Source: Shewanella loihica PV-4 (GTDB taxonomy: Bacteria > Pseudomonadota > Gammaproteobacteria > Enterobacterales > Shewanellaceae). Taken from it: DNA of 64,000 bases. Positions 37,001 through 44,896 of the stretch are shown piece by piece (the stretch's first letter is position 1; each line of letters starts with the position of its first letter). The DNA is taken from positions 3,844,001 to 3,908,000 of the forward strand of contig NC_009092.1 of NCBI RefSeq assembly GCF_000016065.1, in the 5' to 3' direction. The position numbers and the translations under genes are program-made. A model generated the notes under the pieces. The model made no database searches. It worked only from the letters and a program-made list of their open reading frames with translations, and had not been told where the DNA came from.

Positions 37001-37171
37001 CACCAGTTGCTTGTCCTGATCAAAATAGTACTCAGGGGTCAGCGAGGTTGGGGCATAGCGGCTGATCTCGGCGTCGCTCGTGCTCGCCTTTGTTGCGGCC
37101 TTGGCGCCCAGCGCGCCAGTTGTCATCACGGCGGCAACCGAACCCGCCTTTAAAAAATCTCTACGATCCAT
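34097..37171 (-). CDS. ttrA: Tetrathionate reductase catalytic subunit (molybdopterin)
   Basis: The product has 1024 residues, close to Salmonella TtrA (about 1020). A Tat signal (DRRDFLKAG) leads to a 4Fe-4S site at Cys69, Cys72, Cys76 and Cys135 (KCFGCFNVC, LCGRG), then the molybdenum cofactor domains; the probable Mo ligand is Cys252 in SYCGHQQ. Long stretches match TtrA closely: KRVGKRGENRWQSISYEQL, VEGLRAIHDNP, ERCGIPVAKIEEL. Function: periplasmic respiratory reduction of tetrathionate to thiosulfate with quinol electrons. It is third in a ttrC-ttrB-ttrA order, four bases after ttrB. A related sulfur or selenium substrate cannot be excluded. Confidence 0.87.
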   Translation of the reverse strand: MDRRDFLKAGSVAAVMTTGALGAKAATKASTSDAEISRYAPTSLTPEYYFDQDKQLVENPEQRFAFSKCFGCFNVCGARVSIDNKTDKVLRAVGNPYTLTNNAGQPFTMETPPKEAMLQLSAVSGLSQSNRATLCGRGNAVPDAFEDKHRITQCLKRVGKRGENRWQSISYEQLLKEVIEGGDLFGEGKVEGLRAIHDNPALANPRYPDFGPVKNQLLVSTSSEQGARADFLHRFVKESWGTPNIGNKDSYCGHQQVAGCALGCFDAVDEMALPQVDYEETKFAIFIGTNPGLSGNGLNVGSRRLAKARSDRPDFKYVVVDPILRSLTSEVDNGQGEWLPIVSGGDTALMFAMMQYIINHDRYRRAYLEAPSQACADAIGEINYTNATYLVVKEPGHPLYNQFLTAEACGVGEAEIKMVIDKATGQLVTGESEQPAELFYKGKLAIGNGVELQVETAFSLLKQRVNGYPMRLLSERCGIPVAKIEELAKEFTSHGRSVAIETCTGCNASDGGQFTFAMIMLGTLVGAHNAKGGMMHMGGVGYAAMYDIYDGPLYNLMDFEHTSLTGYNAERSGDYELSHEYQQKLAKGINPYPAEQPWNNTFVQDNSGELLVAHANKNPFQFKAWITWATNPIYGCSGLQDQVEDSIRDPKQLGLIIALDPYINETNVFADYIVPDSLQYEQWANSRMWGSEFVGDVACVPVVASRNVKTAHGQEVNMEQFLIDISKAIGLPGFGDKAFKDIEGRDLPIHEPADFYVPLFANIAHTGSVLPSPTEEDIAFTSVDRVLPLFKARLKPEEVGPTAYMLTRGGRYERVDERYEGEFFNPMMRMDTQFQVYNESLARVKDSYSGEYNDGQPVYDVDRFWDGSAVRALWKVNEYPFNLSTFKLHLRSPYSVALPRITALGETNYIHLHEDDAAKFDIKDGDRAQVLSPKGKHIEGIVQADKTVARNTIVVGMGYGHWCFGASDLEVDGQVIPGIPSRGTGVCPNPFNIVDPSRKGASLYRDRTFGSTARHGVPVAIRKV

Positions 37172-37175
37172 GCTG

Positions 37176-37892
37176 CTACCTCTGCCAGGTTTGGGGAGAA
37201 TTGATACTGTATGCCCTGTCGCTCTCGTCTTGGGTCAAGCCGATATAGAACACATTGGGGGAGGTTTGCTTACCGGCCTGCAACACCAGCGGCCTGTGCT
37301 GACGTATCAGCCTGGAGACCTCGCTCTCGGGGTCGTTAATGTCACCAAAGACACGGGCACCACCGGTACAGGTCTCGACACAGGCAGGCAGCAAGCCGCG
37401 GCTGGTTCGCTGAATACAGAAGTTACATTTATCCACGGTGCCCGTGGCTGAATGGGTGAAACGCACCCCATCGTAGGGGCAAGCCTGGATGCAGTAGTTA
37501 CAACCGATACACAGCTCTGAGTCCACCACCACTATGCCGTCCTGCTCGCGCTTGAAGGTGGCGCCCGTCGGGCAGACAGACACGCAGGAGGGCCTGTCGC
37601 AGTTGTTGCAGAGGATCGGCATGTTAAACACATACTGCTTGCCATTCAGATCCACGCTGTGTTGCGGCACCTGGGTTCTATGCTCGTCAGGCAGGTTGCC
37701 GTTCTCTATACCACAGGAGACCACACAGGCCTTGCAACCGTTGCAGCGACCGAGATCGATCACCATGGCCAGACGCTTCTTACCCTGACGACGAATATCG
37801 GCGATCACAGGATCGGCGGGGATAAACATCATGCCTGTGGTTGCGATGGCGCCGCCAGCCAGGAGTTTGAGTGTTCTTCTTCTATCTAACAT
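37176..37892 (-). CDS. ttrB: Tetrathionate reductase iron-sulfur subunit
   Basis: The product has 238 residues with a Tat-like N-terminus (DRRRTLKLLAGG). Four Cys clusters for four 4Fe-4S centres are visible: CNGCKACVVSC, CNNCDRPSCVSVC, CIGCNYCIQAC and CNFC...CVETC. The sequence IRRQGKKRLAMVIDLGRCNGC to VFGDINDPES follows Salmonella TtrB throughout. It passes electrons from the membrane subunit to TtrA. It is between ttrC and ttrA, ten and four bases away. Confidence 0.88.
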   Translation of the reverse strand: MLDRRRTLKLLAGGAIATTGMMFIPADPVIADIRRQGKKRLAMVIDLGRCNGCKACVVSCGIENGNLPDEHRTQVPQHSVDLNGKQYVFNMPILCNNCDRPSCVSVCPTGATFKREQDGIVVVDSELCIGCNYCIQACPYDGVRFTHSATGTVDKCNFCIQRTSRGLLPACVETCTGGARVFGDINDPESEVSRLIRQHRPLVLQAGKQTSPNVFYIGLTQDESDRAYSINSPQTWQR

Positions 37893-37901
37893 CTTTAGCT
37901 C

Positions 37902-38798
37902 CTAATAAGACTGACCGGCCAGTAACACCGAATAACGTAAGCAGAAGGCGCCGACTAAGGTGAGTGCGGCGATACCATACTCCTTAGCGTGAGACACGCC
38001 GACTCTGCCCATGATAGAGGTAAGGTTGAGTAGCAGTGGCAGCAACAGGCCAACCACTACGGCGCCGAGCCACCAGATCTTACCGGCCGATGTCGCCATC
38101 CCCAGCAGGTTATCCAGGCCATAGAACTTGCTCACATTGGCGATGGCGTAGACGAAGATACCCAGTACAAACAGCTCGATGAGCATCACCATGGAATCTG
38201 CCTTGGCGAAGTGATGATGTGGGTCGCTCTGCTTTAGCCAGGTCTTGACGATCAGCACCACGGCGGCGCCTGACGAGATGGCAGACACTAGGAAGATCAC
38301 CACCAAGATGCTGTTAGACCAAACTATGTTGTGCTTGATGTCACCGATCAGCAGTGCCGTATAGGAGGCGACGCAGATCGCGAGGATCAGATTGATCAGC
38401 GCATAGCCACGGCTGGTAAAGGTCTCCTGATTACGCCGCTTGAAGGAGAAGCAAAACAGCAGCGCGAAGATGATCGCCAGGGTCAGCAGCCAGGTACCTA
38501 TGCTCATCATGGAGCTGGGCTCGAAGGTCATAAACAGGCGATAGAAGCGCAGCAGCTTACTCATGTCGCCATTGAAGATGCCGTACTGGAACGAGGTCAG
38601 ATCGAAGACGATCATCCCAGTGCCCAACATCAAGAGTAACAGGCCCGCGATGGCGCTAAACTTCGCGGTCGACCAGTGGTGGGCGTGAACCACCTTTTCG
38701 GACAGAACCAGGGCGCCACTGATAAACAAGGCCCCCGCTCCCGCACCGGCCAAGAACAGATAGGCTGCCACCAACAGCCCCCAATGCACTTCGCTCAT
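37902..38798 (-). CDS. ttrC: Tetrathionate reductase membrane anchor, NrfD family
   Basis: The product has 298 residues if started at the second ATG (38798), which has AAGGA at a proper distance; the ATG at 38804 touches the same site. About eight or nine membrane helices (for example WGLLVAAYLFLAGAGAGALFISGALV) mark the NrfD/PsrC family, which oxidises menaquinol or ubiquinol and feeds the iron-sulfur subunit. It is the first gene of the ttr operon; no ttrSR sensor pair adjoins it, unlike in Salmonella. Confidence 0.85.
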   Translation of the reverse strand: MSEVHWGLLVAAYLFLAGAGAGALFISGALVLSEKVVHAHHWSTAKFSAIAGLLLLMLGTGMIVFDLTSFQYGIFNGDMSKLLRFYRLFMTFEPSSMMSIGTWLLTLAIIFALLFCFSFKRRNQETFTSRGYALINLILAICVASYTALLIGDIKHNIVWSNSILVVIFLVSAISSGAAVVLIVKTWLKQSDPHHHFAKADSMVMLIELFVLGIFVYAIANVSKFYGLDNLLGMATSAGKIWWLGAVVVGLLLPLLLNLTSIMGRVGVSHAKEYGIAALTLVGAFCLRYSVLLAGQSY

Positions 38799-39354
38799 AG
38801 ACATTCCTTATTATTCTATTTACCTCTTTATTCCAGCCGATTAATTGATTGGCGTAGACATAAAGAAATTTAAGATGATATATAACAGACCAAACGGGAG
38901 AAATAGACTTATTCACCCTTATTAAAATCATACAAATCAAACCAAAATAAATAAGGAGCCAGATCACACTAACTATTAAGCGTATTCCCTCAATGGTGAG
39001 AATTTGAAGAAAGTGGTTATTTTCACTTTTCGAGAAATCATTTTGCGACTAACCCACAAAGTACCCAAGCATCACGAACAATACTTTAAGCAATTAAAAT
39101 CAACAAGATAACAGTAACCCATTGAACATTTATTATCCTCATTATTCTCCTGCAAGATGCAAATTGCATTTTTACCAAAACAGAAAAAAGTCATTCAATC
39201 ACAAATAAACAATATTTTAATAAAGGGTGATTATTTTATTTAAATCTATTTATTACAATCTAAGAACCACAATAAAAGTGGCAATCAAATAAATTAAAAC
39301 AAGTTTAATACCAAGGTTTATTAGAACAGACTAAAAATAGTTTAAGGGTTGATA
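38799..39354. other. AT-rich divergent promoter region between ttr operon and TorF-type gene
   Basis: About 550 AT-rich bases with no gene. It must hold the promoters for both the ttr operon and the outer membrane protein gene. It has a Crp-like half-site (AGATCACA near 38961) and a weak Fnr-like ATCAT-N4-ATCAA (near 38928), neither convincing. Confidence 0.5.
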
Positions 39355-40032
39355 ATGAATAAGATAATACTCTCCTCTTGCGCCTTAGCCATCGCCTGCA
39401 CCATGAGCCAACCACTAGCGGCCGAAGAAAGTCAATTCGCCGCCTCAGGCGTACTCATGGGCCTCAGCAACTACCTATGGCGCGGCCAAACCATCAGCGA
39501 CAACAAGCCCACCCTGCAGGGCGACCTCATGGTGGAACATGAAAGCGGCTTCTATCTGGGGACCTCATTCGAGACCTATCGATATGAAGACGAAGGCAGT
39601 ATCTACAACGATTATGAGATAGATTACTACGGCGGCTACTACCAGATGGTCACCGAGGATCTGGGCCTGGGTTTCAATGCCATGAAATACACCTATGGGG
39701 CCGGTGGCTACAGCGTCGAGTATGCAGTAAGCATCGACTACAAGGCCCTCAATCTGACGGTGAACTACGATCAGGATGTGGAAGCTTGGTATACCGAGGT
39801 TAACTATGGCTTAGATCTGTTTAACGAGAGTCAACTGGTCGCGCACGTGGGCCTGTTTACCGATGCGGAAAACTATGGCTATCTCGACAATGGCAAGGTG
39901 GCCGATAGCATCTACGATGTTGGATTGCGCTATCGCTACCCACTGCTATCTCAGTTGGATCTCATGCTAGAGGCCAGCTACCAGGAGTTCGAACACGACC
40001 ACTATATGATAGGTCTCGCCTACAACTTCTAG
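39355..40032 (+). CDS. TorF-family putative outer membrane protein
   Basis: The product has 225 residues from the ATG at 39355 (AAGGG upstream). A signal peptide ends PLAAEES. The mature part, starting GVLMGLSNYLWRGQTISDNKP, matches the TIGR02001 (TorF) family of small barrels found near respiratory reductases, and the C-terminus HYMIGLAYNF ends in Phe. It is next to the ttr operon, consistent with a role in substrate passage across the outer membrane. This role is inference. Confidence 0.83.
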   Translation: MNKIILSSCALAIACTMSQPLAAEESQFAASGVLMGLSNYLWRGQTISDNKPTLQGDLMVEHESGFYLGTSFETYRYEDEGSIYNDYEIDYYGGYYQMVTEDLGLGFNAMKYTYGAGGYSVEYAVSIDYKALNLTVNYDQDVEAWYTEVNYGLDLFNESQLVAHVGLFTDAENYGYLDNGKVADSIYDVGLRYRYPLLSQLDLMLEASYQEFEHDHYMIGLAYNF

Positions 40033-40068
40033 TTGCAGTCATACACAGAGTTAAAATAAGCAAGAGAT

Positions 40069-40087
40069 GGGGCGCCGAAGGCGCTCC
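40069..40087 (+). terminator. Hairpin after the TorF-type gene
   Basis: GGGGCGCC and GGCGCTCC form an 8-bp stem with a 3-base loop. The downstream T content is poor, so termination is uncertain. Confidence 0.5.
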
Positions 40088-40210
40088 AGCTGTTTAGGCT
40101 AGAGGCTTGCGACTACTTGCTATTACTAGCAACTCAGCAGAGGCTGTTAAGAGCTGTCAATTAAGGGGAGATGCAGGCGAGATTATTAAACAGACACAAA
40201 TTTCAGGCAT

Positions 40211-40235
40211 AAAAAAACCTGCTATTAAGCAGGTT
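40211..40235 (-). terminator. Terminator of the tRNA-Leu operon
   Basis: AACCTGC pairs with GCAGGTT around TATTAA, followed on the reverse strand by seven T residues, 35 bases after the CAG tRNA. Confidence 0.85.
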
Positions 40236-40269
40236 CTTATCTCTTCTAGAGAGGAGTGCATCAACAAGT

Positions 40270-40356
40270 TGGTACAGATGGCGAGACTTGAACTCGCACG
40301 GCCGTTAAGCCACTAGCACCTGAAGCTAGCGTGTCTACCAATTCCACCACATCTGC
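40270..40356 (-). tRNA. tRNA-Leu (CAG)
   Basis: An 87-base class II tRNA with encoded CCA. The acceptor GCAGATG pairs with CATCTGT (G1-U72 wobble), the D arm has GGAATTGGTAGACA, the anticodon loop TTCAGGT gives CAG, a long variable arm follows, and the T arm has GTTCAAGTC. It resembles E. coli tRNA-Leu(CAG) closely. Confidence 0.95.
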
Positions 40357-40407
40357 ATCTTGTCTGTCTGATCTTACCGCTATTCTCTCGAGGAGAGCAA
40401 CTGATAA

Positions 40408-40492
40408 TGGTACCGAAGGACGGACTTGAACCGTCACTCCCGAAGGAAACGGATTTTGAATCCGTCGTGTCTACCAATTCCACCACTCCGGC
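40408..40492 (-). tRNA. tRNA-Leu (CAA)
   Basis: An 85-base class II tRNA with encoded CCA. The acceptor GCCGGAG pairs with CTTCGGT (G1-U72 and one more wobble), the anticodon stem ACGGA/TCCGT encloses TTCAAAA giving CAA, and the T arm has GTTCAAGTC. It precedes the CAG tRNA by about 50 bases in one transcript. Confidence 0.95.
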
Positions 40493-40535
40493 TCATCAAT
40501 CAGACCTTACTCTCTGTCTCGAGTAAGTGAACGGA

Positions 40536-40563
40536 ATTATACCTTTGCTTTTACTAATGGCAA
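40536..40563 (-). promoter_or_regulatory. Promoter of the tRNA-Leu operon
   Basis: On the reverse strand TTGCCA (40558-40563) and a perfect TATAAT (40536-40541) lie 16 bases apart, about 45 bases upstream of the CAA tRNA. Confidence 0.75.
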
Positions 40564-40804
40564 GCCTTTTGCGACACCTTTATTACCGACTGCCGATTTT
40601 TCATCCTAAGCGGTTAAAACTCGTCACAACCGCCCCGTTTGCAGGGGGGAAATTTGCCACCAGGCTCACAAAATTTAGCAAAACGATGATAGGGCGCTAT
40701 CAAATTGACAGCATTCATTGATCGAGATCAGCATTTCTCATATCCATTCGCGCTAATTTAGCTTCAGACAACGATATAAACAGCTGCAAAAGAGGATTTC
40801 TCAC

Positions 40805-40933
40805 ATGGCATTTTGGTTAGATTTAATGTTCGGTAACCCCATTGGCCTGCTATCTATGATAGTGATCTTCACCACCATTGGCATAATGTCATACATCATG
40901 TGGTTGTTTATCTCGAAGTCGAAACCAGAATAG
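40805..40933 (+). CDS. 42-residue membrane peptide, DUF3149-like
   Basis: The product has 42 residues and begins MAFWLDLMFGNPIGLLSM followed by one membrane helix and a short basic end. This fits the DUF3149 group of tiny inner membrane proteins in marine gammaproteobacteria, function unknown. The ATG follows AGAGGA at a good distance and a strong terminator lies 42 bases after the stop, so it forms a complete unit. Confidence 0.8.
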   Translation: MAFWLDLMFGNPIGLLSMIVIFTTIGIMSYIMWLFISKSKPE

Positions 40934-40974
40934 ATAGGACTTAGAAGTCCAGAAAATCATATTTCTAATGCAAA

Positions 40975-41000
40975 TGGGGGCTTATGCCCCCACTTTTTTT
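40975..41000 (+). terminator. Terminator of the small membrane peptide gene
   Basis: TGGGGGC pairs with GCCCCCA around TTAT, followed by C and seven T residues. Confidence 0.9.
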
Positions 41001-41065
41001 ATCTAGCGCTCGGTGTTTCCACACCCAACTTCCTACACAGTTCTTACCAAATCCCCAAAACGAGA

Positions 41066-41677
41066 TTAGGCGGCGTGCTTCCGGCTCGGCACCACACTGT
41101 GGATAAAGTGGGGTCTGGCCTTGATCAGCAGCTGTAGCTGCTCTTGATTAGGCTCGCCCTGTGGCAGACGCAACACCTGGCGGTTGAGATGGGATCTCGC
41201 CTCCATAGCGATCTTAAAATCTGCCGTCGGCCCGTGGATGGCGTACTGCTGCTTGTTGCCCAGATACTGCAAGATGTTGGCCTGCAGCAGGCTCTGCACC
41301 GCGGCCTCATTTTCCGGCAGGGTCAGTACCGTCTCCCCTTGCAGGAAGAACTCTCGCAGCAGGGCGCGCTCTGTGGGATCCAGCAACCTCACCTTCTTCT
41401 CGATCGTCTCCTTGGTGCGCTTGCCCTTTAGGTGCTTAATCGCCTCGTCGAGAAAATAGTTGGTCACCTGAGTCAGCAGATAGGCGGCGCCGACAATCAG
41501 CCCTAGGCCGATGAAGTGGGCATACTGGTTAACCAGCAGCTCTAACCTCAGGGTCTGCATCAAGGAGGTGGGTGCAAAGAGTAAGGCGGCGCTGATCAGG
41601 GTCAGCCACAACATCAAATTAAAGATCACTTGTTTGGGACTCGTCTGTTTAAACAGCATCAGATTTACTTTTTCCAT
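41066..41677 (-). CDS. Superinfection exclusion B-like membrane protein
   Basis: The product has 203 residues if started at the ATG at 41677 (MEKVNLMLFKQTSPKQV); an earlier ATG at 41743 would add a 22-residue hydrophobic segment. Two membrane helices (LMLWLTLISAALLFAP and FIGLGLIVGAAYLL) are followed by a cytoplasmic part with LLDPTERALLREFFLQG. This layout is that of the SieB (P22 superinfection-exclusion B) family seen widely in bacterial chromosomes. No phage genes are near, so the anti-phage role is not shown. Confidence 0.7.
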   Translation of the reverse strand: MEKVNLMLFKQTSPKQVIFNLMLWLTLISAALLFAPTSLMQTLRLELLVNQYAHFIGLGLIVGAAYLLTQVTNYFLDEAIKHLKGKRTKETIEKKVRLLDPTERALLREFFLQGETVLTLPENEAAVQSLLQANILQYLGNKQQYAIHGPTADFKIAMEARSHLNRQVLRLPQGEPNQEQLQLLIKARPHFIHSVVPSRKHAA

Positions 41678-41906
41678 CTTGATACCTAGTGTCAAAAAAC
41701 CTGCAGTAAGCAGAATAACTGCAAGTAAAATGCCAACACGCATAGCTACATAAAGACTTTACAAACATCATCTTGGCGACATTTTTATCCCTTAACCCGA
41801 GCAGAAGATAATAATCAGGCTATGCTTAAAGCTATGTGATCTGGACACTGCACCTAGCGTCAATCGTCGGCCGTTCTTATGGTGCTTAGGATAAGCGAAC
41901 CCATAA

Positions 41907-43547
41907 ATGGCAAACCACACAGCGCAGCTACTCAAGAGTCCCATCGGCAGAAAACTCACCCTGTCGATCATCCTCTTTAGTTCCTTGATCACCCTGCTCA
42001 CCACGGGCTTTCAGCTGATCAACGACTATCGTAGCGACGTCAACCGCATCACCCGCCAATTCGACAGCATAGAGAAGGTCAATCTCGACGTGCTGGCGGC
42101 CAGCATCTGGGTGATCGACGAGCGGCTGATCAACACCCAGATAGATGGCCTCATCCAACTGCCGGACATCACCTATATTGAGATAGACGACGACAGTGGC
42201 CAGCATTGGCAGGCGGGCACGGCCACGCCGGAGAACACCATAGAGCGCAGCTTCAAGTTGGTCTACAGCTCGGGCAACGAGAATATCGATGTGGGTACCC
42301 TGCTGGTGCAGGCAGATCTTAGGGTGGTGTATGAGAAACTGCTGGATCGCGCCATCGTCATACTGCTCTCCAACGCCATCAAGACCTTCATCGTGGCCGG
42401 CTTCATCCTCTTCCTGGTCTGGTATCTGGTGACTCGCCACCTGCATAAGCTCAGCGACTATAGCCAAAACATCAACCTGGAAGGCGAGTTCGAGCCCCTG
42501 GTATTCGTCAAGGACAGCCATAAGAATGACGAGTTCTGGTTGGTTGCCGAGGCGATAAATAAGATGCAGCAGCAACTCAGACGCTCCTTCGACGACATCA
42601 AGGCCTCCAAACTGGAGCTACAGGAAGCCCTGGCGGATCGCGAGCGCTTACTGGAGCTGGAACGTAGCTACAAGGATGAGCTGGCCCGCCAGGTGAAGGA
42701 ACGCACCCAGGAGCTGGAACAGTCCCTCTTAGTGCTCAAGCGTGCCCAGCAGGTGTTGGTCGAGCAGGAGAAGATGGCGGCCCTCGGCGGCCTGGTCTCT
42801 GGCGTGGCCCACGAGATCAACACCCCCATAGGCATCTGTCTCACCGCCGCCAGCACTCAGCTGATCCATATCGAGGAGTTGATCAAACTGATCCACAGCG
42901 AGAACGCGACCCTGGAGGAGATCAACGCCATCCTGGAAGAGTACCAGCAGAGCTGTGAGCTGATCATCAGCAACATCACCCGTGCCAGCAGCCTGATCCA
43001 GAAGTTCAAGACCATAGCGGCCGAGCAGAGCCTGGAAGATAAGCGCAGCATCAACCTCAAACAGGGGCTAGAGGAGCACCACGAGTCGATGCGATTTATC
43101 TACGGCGATAAGCTTGCCGAGGTGGAGTATCGGGTCGATCCCGACCTCAACATACTCACCAACCTGAGCCTATTTAAGCAGATAGTCACTAACCTCTTCT
43201 CCAACGCCTATGCCCATGGCTTCAAGGGCCGCAGTCAGGGGAAAATCAGGATAGATGCCGAGGTGGACGCGGGAATGCTCAAGATCTGTATTCAGGACGA
43301 TGGACCGGGGATCGACAGCGAGGCTACCGGCCATATCTTCGAGCCCTTCTATACCACCACGCGATCTGAAGGCGGCACGGGCCTAGGCCTCTCCGCCGCC
43401 TTCAACGCCGTCACCCTGCTCCAAGGCAATATTCGCTATCGCGACGACGGCGAGCTGGGCGGGGCCTGTTTCGAGGTGAGCTTCCCGGTGGAGGTACTGG
43501 ACAATCAGGCCGTCGAGCTCAACCTCTCCAACCCATCGGGCTTTTAA
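41907..43547 (+). CDS. Orphan membrane sensor histidine kinase
   Basis: The product has 546 residues. Two membrane helices (about 15-38 and 152-175) flank a periplasmic domain of about 110 residues with DGLIQLPDITYIEI. A HAMP-like linker, a long coiled coil (about 215-290) and the phospho-acceptor LGGLVSGVAHEINTPIGI (His302) follow, then an ATPase domain with NLFSNAYAHG, DDGPGID and GGTGLGLS. The sensor half is strikingly like that of the kinase at 17274-18770. No response regulator is adjacent. Confidence 0.88.
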   Translation: MANHTAQLLKSPIGRKLTLSIILFSSLITLLTTGFQLINDYRSDVNRITRQFDSIEKVNLDVLAASIWVIDERLINTQIDGLIQLPDITYIEIDDDSGQHWQAGTATPENTIERSFKLVYSSGNENIDVGTLLVQADLRVVYEKLLDRAIVILLSNAIKTFIVAGFILFLVWYLVTRHLHKLSDYSQNINLEGEFEPLVFVKDSHKNDEFWLVAEAINKMQQQLRRSFDDIKASKLELQEALADRERLLELERSYKDELARQVKERTQELEQSLLVLKRAQQVLVEQEKMAALGGLVSGVAHEINTPIGICLTAASTQLIHIEELIKLIHSENATLEEINAILEEYQQSCELIISNITRASSLIQKFKTIAAEQSLEDKRSINLKQGLEEHHESMRFIYGDKLAEVEYRVDPDLNILTNLSLFKQIVTNLFSNAYAHGFKGRSQGKIRIDAEVDAGMLKICIQDDGPGIDSEATGHIFEPFYTTTRSEGGTGLGLSAAFNAVTLLQGNIRYRDDGELGGACFEVSFPVEVLDNQAVELNLSNPSGF

Positions 43548-43554
43548 GCACTAA

Positions 43555-44784
43555 TCAGGCTTTCAGCTGCTTGGCCGTCAGCTGACAGATCGCCATGATC
43601 ACCTCGGTCGCCTTCACCATAGATTCCAGGCAGATAAACTCATGCTTGCCATGGAAGTTATGGCCACCGGTAAACAGATTAGGACAAGGCAGCCCCATGT
43701 AGGAGAGACGACTGCCATCGGTGCCGCCGCGGATAGGTTTGATCTTGGGAGTAATACCAAGGTCAGTCATCGCCTGCTTGGCGATCTCGACGATATGGGG
43801 ATGGGGGATCAGCTGATCGCGCATATTGTAGTAGCTGTCTGTGATGCTGACGCTTAATGAGCCCTGCTGCAGCTGAGCATCGCAGGCCTCGACCCGCTCG
43901 ACAAGCCAACGCTTGCGCTGCTCAAACTGGTCAAGGTCGAAATCGCGGATCAGATAGGTGAGCTGCGCCTCTTCGGTCACCCCCTTCATCTCAATAAGAT
44001 GGAAGAATCCGGCGTAATCCAGGCTGTTCTCCGGGGTATCACCGAGGGGCATCTTGGCATGAAAACGCGCCGCCATGGTCTGGGCGTTGACCATGACGCC
44101 GTAGGCCGAACCCGGGTGACAGTTGTTGCCCTTGGCGGTCACCACGGCCGTGGCGCCGTTGAAGTTTTCGAACTCCAGCCCACCTAGCTCGCCGCCATCT
44201 ACCGTGTAGGCCCACTCGGCCTTGAAGGCGTCGAAGTCAAACTTATCGGCGCCGCGCCCTATCTCCTCATCCGGCGTGAAACAGAGATAGATATCGCCAT
44301 GGCGACTGTCGGGATCTTGCAGAAGGGTCGATAGCGCTGTGATGATCTCGGCGATCCCCGCCTTGTCGTCGGCGCCCAGCAGACTACTGCCATCTGTGGT
44401 GATCAACGTCTGTCCCAGGTAGTGATCTAACTCGGGAAACTCCTCGGGGGAGAGTCTATGCTGCGCGCCGAGGGAAATATCGCCGCCATCATAGTTCTCG
44501 ATCAGCTGAGGACGAACATTGGCACCGCTAAAGTCGGGCGCCGTGTCTAGGTGGGCGATAAAGCCGATGGGTGGAACCCCTTCAACTGTCGCGGGCACCA
44601 GGGCCGTCAGATAGCCAGTAGCGGAAAGCGCTACCTGACTGAAGCCTAACTTGATCAGCTCCTCTCTGAGTTGATCCGCCAGCGCCATCTGCCCCTGGGT
44701 ACTGGGGCAGCAGCTTTGGCTCCCGTCAGACTGAGTATCAAATTGCACATAGCGTAAGAATCGATTTAACAGGGCCTGTTTCAT
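43555..44784 (-). CDS. pepT: Peptidase T (tripeptidase)
   Basis: The product has 409 residues. It is an M20B zinc aminotripeptidase acting in the cytoplasm. Metal-binding and catalytic motifs are visible: HLDTAP, LLGADDKAGIAEI, PDEEIGRGAD, and a late GGTDGSRLS and GHNFHGKHEF. The ATG at 44784 has GGTGA upstream. Length matches E. coli PepT (408). Confidence 0.95.
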   Translation of the reverse strand: MKQALLNRFLRYVQFDTQSDGSQSCCPSTQGQMALADQLREELIKLGFSQVALSATGYLTALVPATVEGVPPIGFIAHLDTAPDFSGANVRPQLIENYDGGDISLGAQHRLSPEEFPELDHYLGQTLITTDGSSLLGADDKAGIAEIITALSTLLQDPDSRHGDIYLCFTPDEEIGRGADKFDFDAFKAEWAYTVDGGELGGLEFENFNGATAVVTAKGNNCHPGSAYGVMVNAQTMAARFHAKMPLGDTPENSLDYAGFFHLIEMKGVTEEAQLTYLIRDFDLDQFEQRKRWLVERVEACDAQLQQGSLSVSITDSYYNMRDQLIPHPHIVEIAKQAMTDLGITPKIKPIRGGTDGSRLSYMGLPCPNLFTGGHNFHGKHEFICLESMVKATEVIMAICQLTAKQLKA

Positions 44785-44896
44785 AATCAATCACCAGCAA
44801 AAAATGTCGACTGAGTCTAACAAGTGACCAAAGGGTGACTTTAGACTTAAATCAAGTTTTTGGTGATTTACGCCTCAGGCCAGCAGGCGATATCGG

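Noticed and set aside
38799-39354. Fnr or CRP boxes upstream of ttrC
   Set aside because: Only half-sites or 3-of-5 matches are found in an AT-rich region, so they are not better than chance.
40107-40316. Open frame running into the tRNA-Leu (CAG) gene
   Set aside because: It overlaps a certain tRNA and its terminator and has no family features.
40270-40492. tRNA-Leu pair as an integration site of a genomic island
   Set aside because: No integrase gene or repeated tRNA 3' end is visible nearby.
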